64,000 bases of DNA from Corella eumyota (lineage: Eukaryota; Chordata; Ascidiacea; Phlebobranchia; Corellidae), in NCBI GenBank assembly GCA_963082875.1, contig OY720098.1, forward strand, positions 1,860,001 to 1,924,000, given 5' to 3'. Positions 11,801-23,165 of this stretch are shown here, piece by piece; position 1 is the first letter of the stretch, and the number at the start of each line of letters is the position of its first letter. A program made the translations under genes and the position numbers. The notes under the pieces were generated by a model. That model searched no databases and was not told where the DNA came from. It saw nothing but the letters and a program-made list of their open reading frames with translations.

Positions 11801-14800
11801 ACACATTGTCCACTCATTGTCCACTAAACTTATAATTGTACATGTTAACACAAATTATTTTACAATTTTGTCAACTTTTTTGCGTTAAATAAAACCCACA
11901 CAAAAAGTTTCTACACTATTAAAAGTGCCTACCTCTCGATAAGAGCAATAATGGTGTTTTTAATGTTAACATCAGGATGGACATCAGCACACGCGCAGAG
12001 GAATCCACGAAGAGTTTGGATGTGAAACTCATCAGGAAAAACCTATTAAAAAATTACAATTTTTTAAGGATTATAAATTATTCATTTATTGGTTGATAGC
12101 TCAGCTTAAGGTCAAAATATTAACAGTGTTTTTTTTTTGTATATATCTTTATCCTCGACGTGGGAAAGTCGAATGCGCGACTTAAACATAGAGTAACATC
12201 AGTTACTCCGACCCAGTCTTGAGTTGCATGTGGCAGTTTGGGATATTATAGATTATAATTGCCTAATAATTATGCTGCTGAATAATGGCTGGCTCAGCAG
12301 GAGTTCATACCGTTTATAGCGCATTACTCATGGGAGCTACAGCATGAGATCAGTGGGGATTGAACACACGACCTCATGTGTGGTGTAAAAAGTGTTCTTA
12401 TTACTACACCACGCTGCCGTTTTTTTGTTTGCAACTTTTAACAAATATTTGCCTGCGAAATTTAGGCAAGCACCACAAACAGCAGTTTTATTTGTAGAGC
12501 TATAAATTAAGCATAAAAATATCTTTTACTACCTTTGTTTTATCTTGGCTTATTCTTTTCAAGCTTAGGACTAAAAATTACCCAAATTTTTAGAATTATA
12601 TTCCCTTTTTTAAAACAGTAATACAGTCGAACAAATTACTAATGGTTAACTGAAAATTTAAATTTGTTTTTTTAATGTGGCTTATTCATTAACACAAAAT
12701 ATATGAGTATTAAATCACCTGTATAATGCACTCCATTAGATACTCTTGAGCCATAGCATCTCTGCAGTTCACAACCTGCTCCAATACTCCATTTAAAACA
12801 ATCTAAAACAACAAGTTAAACAATTTTGTGGGCGCAGGTTACTGATCTATTCTTATAGTGTAAATGATAACCCCACAAAAATAATTAACTATCTTATCAG
12901 TAGAAAATAATTAAATAAATGAAGCCAAAAACATACTATATACATAGATTTAAATAAAAATTAAATTCCAATTTTCAGGGTTCCATTACCACTGCTTTTA
13001 CTAAAATGCCCTTAAGAAATGCATTATTAATATAAATAAATCTTTCTCAAAACTGGGTCAGGGTGACACATAGGCTGTAAAGCCGGCTTTATTATATAGG
13101 CTTACTTTTTAATCAATTGTTTTTTCCGGTCAAAATATGTGGGCTTTTAAATCAGTGTTTTATATAGTAACCACATAAGTTAAACAAGTTGTTTATTAGC
13201 TTATTTAAAAGATAAACCAAATATCTTGCCTTCCTATAATCATTCACATCAATCCCTTCCAGTTGACTTAATCTAACTAAGTTGGTTCCAACCAAAATTC
13301 GAAGTTCTTGTCGTTCCTTTTCCCTTTTTTCCTTATCACGACTATGCCCCTACAATTTTTATAATATTTGATATCTTTATCCTTGATGTGGAAAGGTCAA
13401 CTTCACGACCCTAACATAGAGTAACATTAGGTACCACAACCCAGTCTCGAGTTGCCTGTGGCAGTTTGGGATATTATAGATTATAATTGCCCGGTAATTA
13501 AGCTGCTGATTAAGTGGTGGCTCAGTAGAAGTTCATACCGTTTATAGCGCCTTACTCAAGTGCACTACAGCATAAGAGCAGTGGGAAACAAACCCAAGAC
13601 CTCATGTAGTGTAGCAACTGTTCTAACCACTACACTTTGCTGCCAGCCATATTTAATATAATTGATTACTTTAAGCAAAAGATATTTTTAAACAGTTTAA
13701 ATTTCAGACAATTTTTGTTTATTATTCAAATGGAAAAATTATTTAATATGCCAAAAATTATAAAAACAGTTTATTTTAATTTTCAGGTATCATGTTTTAA
13801 AAACTTTTAATGTTGTCAAAATTAATAATTTTTATGTAACAAAATAAAAACTCACCAAATGTTGCATTCTAACCCATAGCTTGTTCATTTCAGCAAAATT
13901 AAGAAGAATAAATTCAATCGAGTTTAGAATAGAAGCGGGTTGGTTTTCATCGCTACAATGAATGATTTAAAATAAAAATTAATATTTATAACAAATTTAA
14001 TTGTTTTAAGTATAAAAAAAAGAACATAAACAAAAAAGTTGTATTATGTAGGTAAAAGTTGGTTTATTTGGAAACACTGAGTTTGATTTTTTCAAAAAAA
14101 TAATTTAAACCATTTCGGTATTTTAATAAAAAAATTTAAAATTTTTTTTTGTAAGAAATCATTTTTTTTGTATATTGAGTTATCTTGATGAATAAAGGTC
14201 AACTTCACGGCCTAAACATAGAGTAACATCAGTTACCCCGACTTAGTCTCGAGTCGCATTTGGCAGTTTATGATATTATTATAGATTATAATTGCTCGAT
14301 AATTGTTCTGCTGATTAGTTTTTGGCTCGGCAGTATCGTTTATAGCACCTTACTTAAGGGCGTAACAGCACTTAAACCATAGCAGTATTTTTAATTTAAA
14401 AAAAAATTACCAAAAAATTTTTTACAAACTTGATTTGAGATGGATCTAACCGAGCATCCGGCAGGACATTCTTGGAGCACTGAAGTAGAAAATTCCTCAG
14501 GAACAATCCCCTTAATGGATGTTGCACTCCCCTGCACATCTCAACCAAGTCCTTGATGATGGTCTTACAAGATTCTGGTTTAGTTTTAATGTAAACTACT
14601 CCGATAGTAACTAATAGATACCTAAAAATAAGATTTTTTTATCTGTATATATTTGATTTTTGTTATAAAATCATTTAATATATATTATTAAAAAACCACA
14701 ATTGACTAAAAATTATTATGTAATTTAAAAAAATGGCAAGTTTTAAAAAAGATGGAAATCTAACAAATTGAATGAATCACGTATGTTGTCCGGGTCTAAA

Positions 14801-15907
14801 CAACACAACGTTCTGCATACCGCAGGAGAGGATTTAGGAGGACCGTAGTGTAATTATGTTTTGTCTAGAACCAGACAACATACGTGGCCCAATTAAATTA
14901 CTGAATAAATTGGTACTTTATGTTACTATTAATTTTTGCTATAAAATCATAGGGTAAACAGTATCCAAAAATTACATTATTATGTCATTAGAATTTAAGA
15001 AATTTTTGCCATTGAAAAGAAATCTGCCTTTTAAGTTAAAAGTCACGTGGTAATTAAAAATTAACAATTAAATTTCTGGTTAGGTTAGTTCCTTAAGTTA
15101 AACAACAAATTAAAAAAAAATTTAATAAGGGGAAGACCATAATATTGAAAAAATAATTACAATCATAAAAATTTAAAATATTTAAAAACCTACAGTCTGG
15201 GAATAATATTGCCAGCATATTGAACCAATTCATACAAATCAGTTAAAACTTTTCCTTTCTGGAACTCCTCCGTCAAATAATTTTGCAAATATCTCAACTC
15301 ATCACAAACTGCCATGTCTGCATAAAAACAATTGGTAAAGGAATTTTAATAAACAAAAATTAAAATTTTACACAAATTAAAAAAACATAACAAACACAAG
15401 TTTTAAACATTTTTTAATTAAAAAATGTATATTTATTTCGAAGTTAATTTTAAGCTATTAATCAATTTTTGAACTTAATCAAAATAACATTCTAAGGCTT
15501 AGCTTACTTTTTCATGTATATATATTTACATTCAATTAACCAATTAGTTTTTAAACTTAACTAAAAGTATTATTAAAAAAATTAAACTTTTTTGAAAACG
15601 AGTTGCAAATTTTTATTATATAAAAAGATTTAAACCTAATATGTTAAATCAAAAGCAACAAAAAAAACAAGCAAAAAATAAAAATGTTTTAACACTTACA
15701 CAGCTCGTAATAATTTTTTGGAGTCAGCGCCGAAGTTCTCAGTTCTTTTAATAAATCGGAAGCATGTTTTAAACCGTCCATCAACTTGTTTTTATCCAAC
15801 TCTCGCTTCATGTGAAAACTCTCCATTTTAACCACTTGGAGTGCCTCGTCTAGTAAGCGTTCCTGGTCAACTGAATTTTGAGATAAATTGTTTTCGGAAA
15901 CCGACAT
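5854..15907 (-). CDS. VPS35: VPS35, retromer core subunit (17 coding exons)
   Basis: VPS35 is the alpha-solenoid scaffold of retromer, which with VPS26 and VPS29 recycles cargo from endosomes to the Golgi and plasma membrane. Coding exons (minus, 5' to 3'): 15907-15700, 15317-15194, 14621-14430, 13952-13856, 13349-13230, 12802-12719, 12042-11933, 11518-11422, 10969-10821, 10495-10394, 9697-9586, 8917-8765, 8302-8180, 7710-7531, 7241-7005, 6618-6475, 6042-5854. They total 2,421 nt, giving 806 aa (human 796), and every junction keeps frame. The product tracks vertebrate VPS35 end to end: [20 protein letters not shown], the VPS26-binding PRLYLL motif at residues 109-114, [40 protein letters not shown] and [17 protein letters not shown] start at the ATG of MSVSENN; a longer frame upstream begins at GTG. 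Intron 5 is GC-AG (exon end AGGAAG, then gcaaga), and the intron before exon 12 holds a minisatellite. Identification is essentially certain; a few splice sites are by eye. Confidence 0.96.
6228..6448 (+). repeat. Degenerate tRNA-SINE in VPS35 intron 16
   Basis: Keeps the box B word GGTTCAATCCC and the tail segment CTCGAGACTGGGTCG but has lost the head. Same family as the copy at 7745. Confidence 0.6.
6840..6968 (-). repeat. Second tRNA-derived SINE family (SINE-2)
   Basis: Minus strand begins GGGTCTGGTAGTGTGGTTAA (a box A-like start) with a GGTTTGAGCC box B-like word, then AACACTATTCGCCC. It differs from the abundant family. Related, more degenerate copies occur near 11190-11325, 27280-27400 and 52905-53040. 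Lies in VPS35 intron 15. Confidence 0.6.
7316..7424 (+). repeat. R2 dispersed repeat, partial copy
   Basis: Segment of a ~190-bp AT-rich family recognised by CAACTCxTAACTAATATTTG, GATAATTTA, CACCACAAAC and a late CTACTAAGCTTCA. Lies in VPS35 intron 14. Best full copies are at 9737 and 44165. Confidence 0.6.
7745..8028 (+). repeat. Abundant tRNA-derived SINE, full copy
   Basis: Reference copy for the main family. It starts CCGGCAGCGTGG, then a box A-like TAGTGGTAAGAAC and box B GTTCAATCTCC (GGTTCAATCCCC in better copies), followed by GTAGCGCCCTTGAGTAAGGC, a CTGCTGAGCCAGCACTTAAT segment, AACTGCCACAGGCAACTCGA, a TGATGTTACT stretch, and a 3' end GAGGATAAAGATATATACAA then poly-A. About 290 bp. 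The tRNA-like head implies RNA polymerase III transcription and LINE-driven retrotransposition. Confidence 0.8.
8331..8600 (-). repeat. tRNA-SINE, VPS35 intron 12
   Basis: Inverted copy running from TTATCCTCGATGTGG to the head CTGATCACTACATC, with most diagnostic segments kept. Moderately diverged. Confidence 0.75.
8915..9540. repeat. Minisatellite spanning the VPS35 exon-12 splice acceptor
   Basis: About 18 copies of a ~31-bp unit centred on CTGTTGATCAACAAAA, which contains the 12-bp palindrome TGTTGATCAACA. From about 9240 to 9480 they form a regular 62-bp dimer with alternating AATAATA and ATGTTTT spacers. The first units (8915-9110) are longer and match the real minus-strand acceptor CTCAACAG and the first codons of exon 12. 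Confidence 0.9.
9737..9926 (+). repeat. R2 dispersed repeat, near-full copy
   Basis: Runs GCCTGCTTTATAGTCGGC, GTCATAATATGGTCACAACT, TAATTTACCCACGCACCACA, then GGCCTTTTAATTGAACATAC and CTAAACTCCATTACATA. No coding capacity, no tRNA-like boxes and no clear terminal inverted repeats, so its class is unknown. Other copies or parts: 11090, 11694, 12425, 18091, 44165, 52545, 55845. Confidence 0.65.
10065..10325 (+). repeat. tRNA-SINE, VPS35 intron 10
   Basis: Head CCGGCAGCATGGTGTAGTGG, then TGGGTTTAATCCCC; internally shortened, with the tail GAGGATAAGATGTATAC. Confidence 0.75.
10618..10794. mobile_element. MITE with TCACATATGTTGTC ends
   Basis: 177-bp element with inverted ends (TCACATATGTTGTCC at left; the right end read inverted is GTCACATATGTTGTTC, with similarity continuing through GACAAAACA). 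A perfect 8-bp direct repeat gagaaaag flanks it at 10610-10617 and 10795-10802, which fits hAT. It lies 26 bp from the end of VPS35 exon 9, just inside intron 9. A relative sits at 14774. Confidence 0.75.
11090..11325 (+). repeat. R2 fragment followed by a SINE-2 copy
   Basis: GCACCACAAACAGCAGTT (R2) at about 11092-11150, then a SINE-2-like stretch with GGTTTGAACCGCACC, CACTACTCGCCC and AAAACACGTCAGAATAGC to 11325. Both lie in VPS35 intron 8. Confidence 0.5.
11694..11850 (+). repeat. R2 dispersed repeat, VPS35 intron 7
   Basis: Matches the R2 family from AGCTTGCCCTATAGTCAGC through GCGATAATTTACC; the CACCACAAAC segment is lost. Confidence 0.55.
12131..12420 (-). repeat. tRNA-SINE, VPS35 intron 6
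   Basis: Inverted near-complete copy, from the poly-T and GTATATATCTTTATCCTCGA end to the head at CCACGCTGCCG. An R2 part (12425-12520) follows its head directly. Confidence 0.8.
13368..13648 (-). repeat. tRNA-SINE, VPS35 intron 4
   Basis: Inverted copy from ATATCTTTATCCTTGATGTG to ACACTTTGCTGCCA. A tail-only fragment of the same family is seen at about 13030-13105 in intron 5. Confidence 0.75.
14163..14370 (-). repeat. Truncated tRNA-SINE, VPS35 intron 3
   Basis: Tail half of the family, inverted; the tRNA-like head is missing. Confidence 0.6.
14774..14890. mobile_element. MITE with CACGTATGTTGTC ends, VPS35 intron 2
   Basis: Ends CACGTATGTTGTCCGGGTC and, inverted, CACGTATGTTGTCTGGTTC. 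Flanked by imperfect 8-bp repeats aattgaat / aattaaat at 14766 and 14891. Same family as the 10618 copy but only 117 bp. Confidence 0.65.
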
Positions 15908-16089
15908 TTCGTTGATTTTAAATTTTTTTAGGATCACAACTTAGATAAAAAACTAAAAAAGTGAAGATACTGACTGATTAACCATTTAAAACAATGTGAT
16001 TTAACATTTTCTATACACAGTTTTCGTTTTAATGCATTTTTCAATTTTTATCCTAGATCTAAAAAGAAAATCCCTTAACACACCGGCAC

Positions 16090-16384
16090 TGGCAGCGTGG
16101 TGTAGTGGTAAGAACACTTGCTTCACCACACATGAGGTCGTGGGTTCAATCCCCACTGATCTCATGCTGTAGCGCCCTTGAGTAAGGCGCTATAAACGAT
16201 ACGAACTGCTGCTAAGCCAGTACTTAATCAGCAGCATAATTATTAAGCAATTAGAATCTATATTATCCAAAACTGCCACAGGTAACTCGCAACTGGGTCA
16301 AGGTAACAGTTAGACAGTAGTTAGTCTAATGTTAGGTCGCACATTTGAGCTTTTTGTAAGAGGATAAATGTATATACAAAAAAG
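16090..16384 (+). repeat. tRNA-SINE upstream of VPS35
   Basis: Near-complete copy with GGGTTCAATCCCC box B, about 180 bp upstream of the VPS35 start codon. A polymerase III-type head facing away from the gene could lie in or near its promoter region. Confidence 0.8.
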
Positions 16385-16783
16385 TAACCATATTTAGATA
16401 TTACCGCATTAACAGTTTAACATTTTTGAATTTCAGTTTACGTGCAAATGTTATTTCACATAAACATACAAAAACTACAATAATATAGCAATTAAATGAT
16501 TGTTTATTCTTAATCTAATTTTATTCTCCATTTTAGTTGTTGTTTCTATCAACTTTGAACTTTATACCCAAATGCGTCATAATATTAAAGATGTTGTCAA
16601 AAATGTTTAAATCGCCAACACATTATTTTTAATCATTTTATGGATAAAGCTATTATAAAATATTAAATCAATAATAGGGACTAACTTCATTTAGTTACAT
16701 ACACATTTTTACGTATGTGTTTAAGAAAATACGCGTATGTGTTTAAGAAAATAAGTATTGTTTGTGTTTAACAAATTAACAAA

Positions 16784-17072
16784 CCGGCAGCATGGTGTAG
16801 TGGTTAGAACACTTGCTACACCACACATGAGATCATTAGTTCAATCCCCACTGCTCTCATGCTGTAGTGCCCTTGAGTAACGCGCTATAAACTTATGCTG
16901 AGCCAGCACTTAATCAGCAGCATAATTATCGGGCAATTATAATCTCTATAATATCCCAAACTGCCACAGGCAACTCGAGACTGGGTCGAAGTAACTGATG
17001 TTACTTTATGTTTAAGCCGCACATTTGACTTTCCCGCATCGAGGATAAAGATATATACAAAAAAAAAACATA
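16784..17072 (+). repeat. tRNA-SINE between VPS35 and ACP5-like gene
   Basis: Full-length copy from CCGGCAGCATGGTGTAGTGG to GATATATACAAAAAAAAAA. The rest of 16385-17783 is AT-rich with nothing recognised. Confidence 0.8.
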
Positions 17073-17783
17073 CAATCTTTAAAGTAAAATATATTATAAA
17101 TAAGTTTTGTTAATTTAATATTACTGATTATATACTAAACTTTTATTAAAAACTATAATATTCTGTTGGGTTTATTTACAATTATTACAGTTTTATTATA
17201 TCACTTAAATGCAATCAGAAAACAACAGCATGTTAATCAACAACTATCTAAATGCATAAACAAAATTAAATAAGAATAGAAAAGCATTACAAATAAATAT
17301 CAAAGGTAAAAATTGGTTAAGTACGAATATAATATTTTCTGCACAACTTATTTTAAATTTAAACATTGCACAATTTTTTTTAATCAAAACATATATTATA
17401 TTAAACAGCATTACGGCCGGAAATCATTGGGAAAACTTAAAATTAAAAACTAAAAATGGAAAATTTCTATCGACCATAACTAACATTTAGTACAAATCAT
17501 ATTTTTGCATAATAGAAAATATTTAAGGTAATTAGTATATATTAATGTACCTTTAAACTTTGAAATATAAGAATTAAGTAAGGCATACAGCAAAATAAAA
17601 AAGGCAATTTTTGGTATGGTGACCATGCCATTTAATACTGTAAAATCATGTATAAATATTTATTAATTTTGGCATGTAAAATGTAGATAAAAAAGATTTA
17701 TTTTATATTAAGAAACAATTGAACATAAAAATTTTGTTGAAATTTTAATTATATCTGTAACAAAATAAGTTAAAAAAATGATT

Positions 17784-20700
17784 TTATTTTCTTGGCTTAA
17801 TACTGTAGTTATAAAGCTTAGATCCAACTGCAGAATAAAACTTAAAATCAAGTTGCTCTTTGGTGCCATTTAGTGTTGCATAACCTCCAAGTCCGAGAAT
17901 ATTAGCCCAATGAAACTGCAGTGATCCAGCTGGTATCGAGTTTTCATGTTTCATGCTAGGATCAACCACGTCAACTGCTCCACTCAGAAAATATTCAACA
18001 TTCGATGTGTTGGTATGAATATGCTACAAATATATAGACTTTTTAAGGAAAAAAATTAACTATTACTGCTCTTTGTGTCTTAACTTAGTAGCTGATTGCG
18101 CTGTGTTGGCGTTTAAACTGTCATAATATGGTTGCAAATCTAAAATTTGCCCACCTACCACAAATGACAGTTTTTAATTCTAATAGTTTATAAATTGAAC
18201 ATACATATATGTATATGAATCGCCTACTAATCCACTATATACGACCGGCAGCGTGGTGTAGTGGTAAGAACACTTGCTACACCACACATGAAATCATGGG
18301 TTCAATTCCCACTGCTCACATGCTGTAGTGCCCTTGGTTAAGGCGCTATAAACGGTATGAACTCCTGCTGAGCAAGCACTTAATCAGCAGCATAATTATC
18401 GGGCACTTATAATCTTTAATATTTCAAACTGATACAGGCAACTCGGGACTGGGTCGGAGTAACCGTTGTTACTCTATGTTAAGGTCGCACATTTGACCTT
18501 CCCGGATCAAAAATAAAGATATATACAAAAAAAAAATTAAAATTTAACCCGACAGTTTTTACCTGTAAATTATGGTCATGTCCACACAGATAAGCAGAAA
18601 CTTGATATTTTTCTAGCAGGGGTTTTATTTTGTCCAATAAGCACTGAGTGGGGCCATGTTCAGCAACTGAGTATACCGGAAAGTGGCCAGCAACAAAAAT
18701 AAACGGATTTCTATATAAATCAAAGAGTGTAAATTAATACTAAATTTTTAAAAAATAAAAAATTTGCCCAAAAATAATAAATTTATAAAATATCTATATA
18801 CAGCTTAACTTTACAACAAAAAACTAAGATTAAAATTCACTTATCTGTACTTTATGATTTAGTATTTATTAACAAATGTATAAAAACAGTCAAGTCATAT
18901 ATTAGCAATATTTTTATAAGAATTAATAAAGTTGGTGTCACTGAACACAAAAATGATTTTAACTTTAAATAATTTTACCTACTATTTTTTTTTATGTTAA
19001 TCATTTTTTAGTGCTTTTGAAAATTAAATTATAAGTACCACAGACATTTTTTAAAGGTTCTAAAGCCATTTTATGATTCATTGTCAACCATACTAACATG
19101 TTATATACATCACTTACAAAATTGCAAAACTCTGTAACATAACCCTTTAAAATATGTAAACAAACATAATTATAGGCATGGTAAATATTGTATCTTGTGA
19201 CTACAAAAATATTTGTAAATAATTAATTTATTTGATCATAACTTAATGCAGTCAAAGCAGTAAGTTGTTAAAAAAATTAAACCGCTAAAATTATTAAAAG
19301 AAATTTATTATATATATCTTAAATCTTTAAACTTTTGCCTAATGGAATTTATTATACTTTAATAAATAAATATATTTAAGCCTATAAAAAAATATAACCA
19401 TTTTTTTTTTGTATATATCTTTATCGTCAATGTGGGAAAGTCGAATGCGCGACTTAAACATAGAGTAACATTAGTTACTCCGACCCAGTCTCGAGTTGCC
19501 TGTGGCAGTTCGAGATATTATAGATTATAATTGCTCGATAATTATGCTGCTGATCAAGTGCTGGCTCAGCAGCAGTTCGTACCGTTTATAGCGCCTTACT
19601 CAAGGGCGCTAAAGCATGAAAGCAGTGGGGATTGAACCCACGACTTTATGAGGTGTAGCAAGTGTTCTTATCACTACACTACGCTGCCATTGTCTGCGTG
19701 CTTGTATTAATTATCACAGGCAAATATAAGTTGAGAGTTGCAACAATCTATCAACTAGTTTAAAATTAGTTATTAAGATCATGAATTTTTGTTGAATATT
19801 TAAACTTACGTATTCCCTTTTAATTTGTTCTCAATGAAGGTTAACTGATCTTGAACTGCCTTAAAATCATTTGTTCCCTTCGGTTGCCCACCTTCAATAT
19901 CAGGTAGTGTATTACCACATAAGGTCACCGTATCAATCATAATTATTGTTGTGTTAAAATCAGAACGCTGTATTTCCACACTGTACCTGAAAGGTACATT
20001 GTTTAATTAACCTCTTTTTAGTTGTTTTTAATGGTTATCACATTTTAACCTGTCTAAAGTGACTTTGTATATGTATAATTTATTTCTTACAAACTATGTA
20101 ATATAGTCACCGGCAGCGTGGTGCAGTGGTAAGAACACTTGCTACACCACTCATAAGGTCGTGGGTTCAATCCCCACTGCTTTCATGCTGTAGCGCCCTT
20201 GAGTAAGGCACTTTAAACGGAAGGAACTCCTGCTGAGCCAGCACTTCATCAGCAGCATAATTACCGGGCAATTATAATATATAATATCTCAAACTGCCAC
20301 AGGCAACTCGAGACTGGGTCGGGGTAACTGATGTTACTTTATGTTTAAGTCGCGCATTCAACTTTCCCACATCGAGGATAAAGATATATACAAAAAAAAT
20401 AGATCATTAAGATATAGATGTTTTTAAAGACTTGACAGAATTAGATATATACTCCATGTTTTTAGATAAAGGACACAGTTTAAACCAAGGACCTCATGTT
20501 TCGGTGCCAGTGCCTTAATTACTATGCTCAAGGGAAAACAAACCAATTTGTATCTGGTATTACTTTACACATTCTGTTAATAGATTAAATTACAGTTTGA
20601 AACAACTTAAATTATAAATATCACAATGGACCTAATACAACTGTCCTATAACAATATAAAACCCAATGCTTTTAACATAATAACAACATACTGTTAATGT

Positions 20701-22088
20701 TTTTTTGTACTTGTATAAAACTTAGGTTTAATAGTAGGTAATCTAATATTCAATGTGTTGTTTTTGTTTTTTTTGTATATATATATCTTTATCCTCGTAA
20801 GAAGTGTTCTGCCCACTACTTTTTTTGTATATATATATCTTTATCCTCGTAAGAAGTGTTCTGCCCACTACACCACGCTGCCAGTACTATATATTACCGG
20901 CAGCTGCTGCCGATATTCATTATGCATTCACATAGCATATGGCCATATTCATAACTACTTGTTATTTTTCTAAATTCTCAGTAGTAATAACATCTTACCA
21001 TAAATCCCAGAAGTTCCACCTGGACGAGTGATGAGAGTAAGCTAACTCTCCGGTTACATTTCCATAATGATCATGGTTCCCAGCTAACACAAACCATGGA
21101 ATGTTCTTAAATGTTGAATCGCCAAAAACTTTCTCAAAAGTTTCCTAAAAAATTTTTTTTTAAATTAAAATAATAAAAACCTATTTTGTTATATCTGTCC
21201 TTAATGTTAAAAGTTAACTTTACGGCCTAAACAAAGAGTAACATTTGTTACAGTAAGTAACCAAGTCTTGAGTTACATTTGGCAGTGTAATATGTGATGA
21301 TTATAATTGCCCAATGATTAATTAAATTATTTTGGCTTTGCAGAAGTTCATACCGATTATGATGCCTTACTTAAGGTCACCTGGACATGGAATCAGTAAG
21401 AAATAAACTCAAGGCCACAAGTAGTGTAGCCAAGAATACTTACCACTGAAAAAATTGAAAAAAAGTTTGTTATGTGCTAAATACAAAGAAATTGTTAGTT
21501 GCCAGAAAAATATATATAATTTTCGAACCTCGAATCTGGCATCATTTTCATTGGTGACTCCATTTTCGTAAAAATTATCACCAAGCGCAAGCAAGAAATC
21601 AAAATGTTCTAGAGTGGCATGTTTCATCATTCTCTGTGCAGTGGCTTGTTCAAATGGGGAGTAGTAAGGAGGAACGGGTAATCCCCCCCAATCCCCCATT
21701 ACAATCGAATTAAATGAATCCGAGTCTGATAAAATGTAAATAAATTACTTTATCAAAGATTTTTTAAGTGATCCATTTATGGTGTATTAAATTTTATATT
21801 TATGAACTTTTTTTAAAATTAATATCAAAATGGCAATTTTAAGAAAATTAAACTAGTTTAAAATATAAAAAAAAGTTTTAAATTATAAGAGTTATATATC
21901 GTTGTAATATCTTTAAAATAAAATAATAAAAAACAGAGATACTAATAACTATGTGAAATATAAAGTTAGTTACCTATTTTTTGATATAACGTTCTTGTCT
22001 TTGAATCATAATGAAGTTTTGGAATATCACAACTCACATTTAAAAAATAACAACCAAGTATTAGAAATAAAGTTAAAGATTTTTTCAT
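17784..22088 (-). CDS. ACP5: Tartrate-resistant (purple) acid phosphatase, ACP5-like
   Basis: ACP5-type enzymes are secreted or lysosomal glycoproteins that hydrolyse phosphomonoesters with a di-iron centre. Exons (minus): 22088-21974, 21725-21529, 21144-20999, 19986-19810, 18710-18563, 18023-17784; 1,023 nt in frame, 340 aa (human about 325). Exon 1 encodes a signal peptide, [20 protein letters not shown]. All five metal-site blocks are present: GDWGG (49-53), GDNFY (87-91), GNHDH (126-130), VAGH (218-221) and GHDHN (255-259). Further ACP5 hallmarks are [26 protein letters not shown] and the final LSGA...VDPSMKH block. Introns hold SINE, R2 and R3 copies. No transmembrane segment beyond the signal peptide. 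Orthology to vertebrate ACP5 is likely; a lineage-specific paralogue cannot be excluded. Confidence 0.94.
18091..18240 (+). repeat. R2 dispersed repeat
   Basis: GTCATAATATGGTTGCAA through CCACTATATAC, with CCACAAATGACAG. It ends two bases before the SINE at 18243. Confidence 0.6.
18243..18536 (+). repeat. tRNA-SINE, ACP5-like intron 5
   Basis: Full copy from CCGGCAGCGTGGTGTAGTGG to GATATATACAAAAAAAAAA. Confidence 0.8.
18893..19148 (+). repeat. R3 dispersed repeat, short form
   Basis: Shares AGTCATATATTAGC, AATAAAGTTGGTGTCACT, ACATTTTTTAAAGGTTCTAA, CATTGTCAACCATACTAACA and AAAATTGCAAAACTCTGTAA with copies at 33541 and 46722. It lacks the ~90-bp central palindrome present in those two. Class unknown. 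Confidence 0.65.
19401..19689 (-). repeat. tRNA-SINE, ACP5-like intron 4
   Basis: Inverted full copy from TTTGTATATATCTTTATCG to CACTACGCTGCCA; an inverted R2 fragment (19700-19745) follows its head. Confidence 0.8.
20110..20398 (+). repeat. tRNA-SINE, ACP5-like intron 3
   Basis: Full copy from CCGGCAGCGTGGTGCAGTGG to GATATATACAAAAAAAATAG; high match to the family consensus. Confidence 0.82.
20770..20884 (-). repeat. Internally deleted SINE, tandemly duplicated
   Basis: A SINE reduced to its tail (TATATATATCTTTATCCTCG) fused directly to its head (AAGAAGTGTTCTGCCCACTA); this ~60-bp product then occurs twice in tandem, and the second copy keeps the end CACCACGCTGCCA. Confidence 0.7.
21188..21445 (-). 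repeat. Old degenerate tRNA-SINE, ACP5-like intron 2
   Basis: Recognisable by AAACAAAGAGTAACATTTGT, GATTATAATTGCCCAAT and a decayed head; heavily diverged. Confidence 0.5.
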
Positions 22089-23165
22089 TTCTCACTTTTA
22101 CTCGAAATCTAAAAGATCATTTCAAAAAAGGTAAAATTTAACACTTTGAATTTTAAATTATAAAATAATAAATTTAAATATAAACTTATTGTACTGTATA
22201 TAACCTTTATGAACAAATATATATAAAACATGACAATTAAAAAAAACTAATAAATTAACTTGCCTAAAAATAATGAAACTGCTGAACAAAAGCTAATATC
22301 ATGCATATTATAAACATTTTTTGGCTCGGTTTTAGTATTAGTTATAATTCATCAATTTAAGATGCCATGCAAAAAAAATGTATTATTCTTTTTTATTTTT
22401 ATTTAAATTTTTACTAACATACAGTGAAAAATAAAAACAAAATAATGAAACTAAAATTTTTAATCGACATAATTTGAAGTAAAAATATGTGAAACTTTAC
22501 TAAATCTCTGTTAAACTTATCTGACATAGCATGTTGTAAATTTTGATGTTAAACTAAACATGCATAAAGTCATGTAAGCAGTTTATAAATAAAGAAAGCA
22601 TTTTAATCAATAATTTATAAATGCAGAGGTCATATGACCTCAATTTAAAAGATTGCAAATATTATTATTTGTTATAATAATAAAGTGTTTCGTATTTATT
22701 TAATTTTTATTTTAAAATAAAATTTTACAATGACAAATATAAGTCTATATGTTAATTTTTGTTTAAAAAAAATTGAAAATAATTTTAAACTTTTTTGCAA
22801 ATTTTGATAAATAGTTTTGCAAAACAAACAACAAATTATCCTAAACAACACAAAGTGTTTTGTCATGATAAATAAAATTGCATAGAAAATTAATGACATC
22901 CTGTTGTTATGTTGCAAGAATAGTACAGTTTGTTTATTATAAACACTAGAAATTACCTAAAATGCTTGAGATTTATAACATTTAAATACATGGTTTTCAA
23001 CACATTTTAAATTACATTTTAATTCAAAAAATTGATAATTGTTTCATATTTTTTTTAACTAAACCTATAAAGTAGGATTAAATAGTATTTAAAACTAAAC
23101 ATAAAATAGTATTACTAGTTATATATAACCAATATATTAATAGTTAATAAAATATCTCCATTTTA
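22089..23165. other. Intergenic AT-rich stretch
   Basis: Separates the ACP5-like start from the 3' end of the SLC25A51-like gene. Only short low-complexity frames; no repeat family recognised. Confidence 0.4.

Noticed and set aside
20755-20973. 72-aa plus-strand frame with hydrophobic residues
   Set aside because: It is a translation of the duplicated SINE remnant and poly-T stretches.
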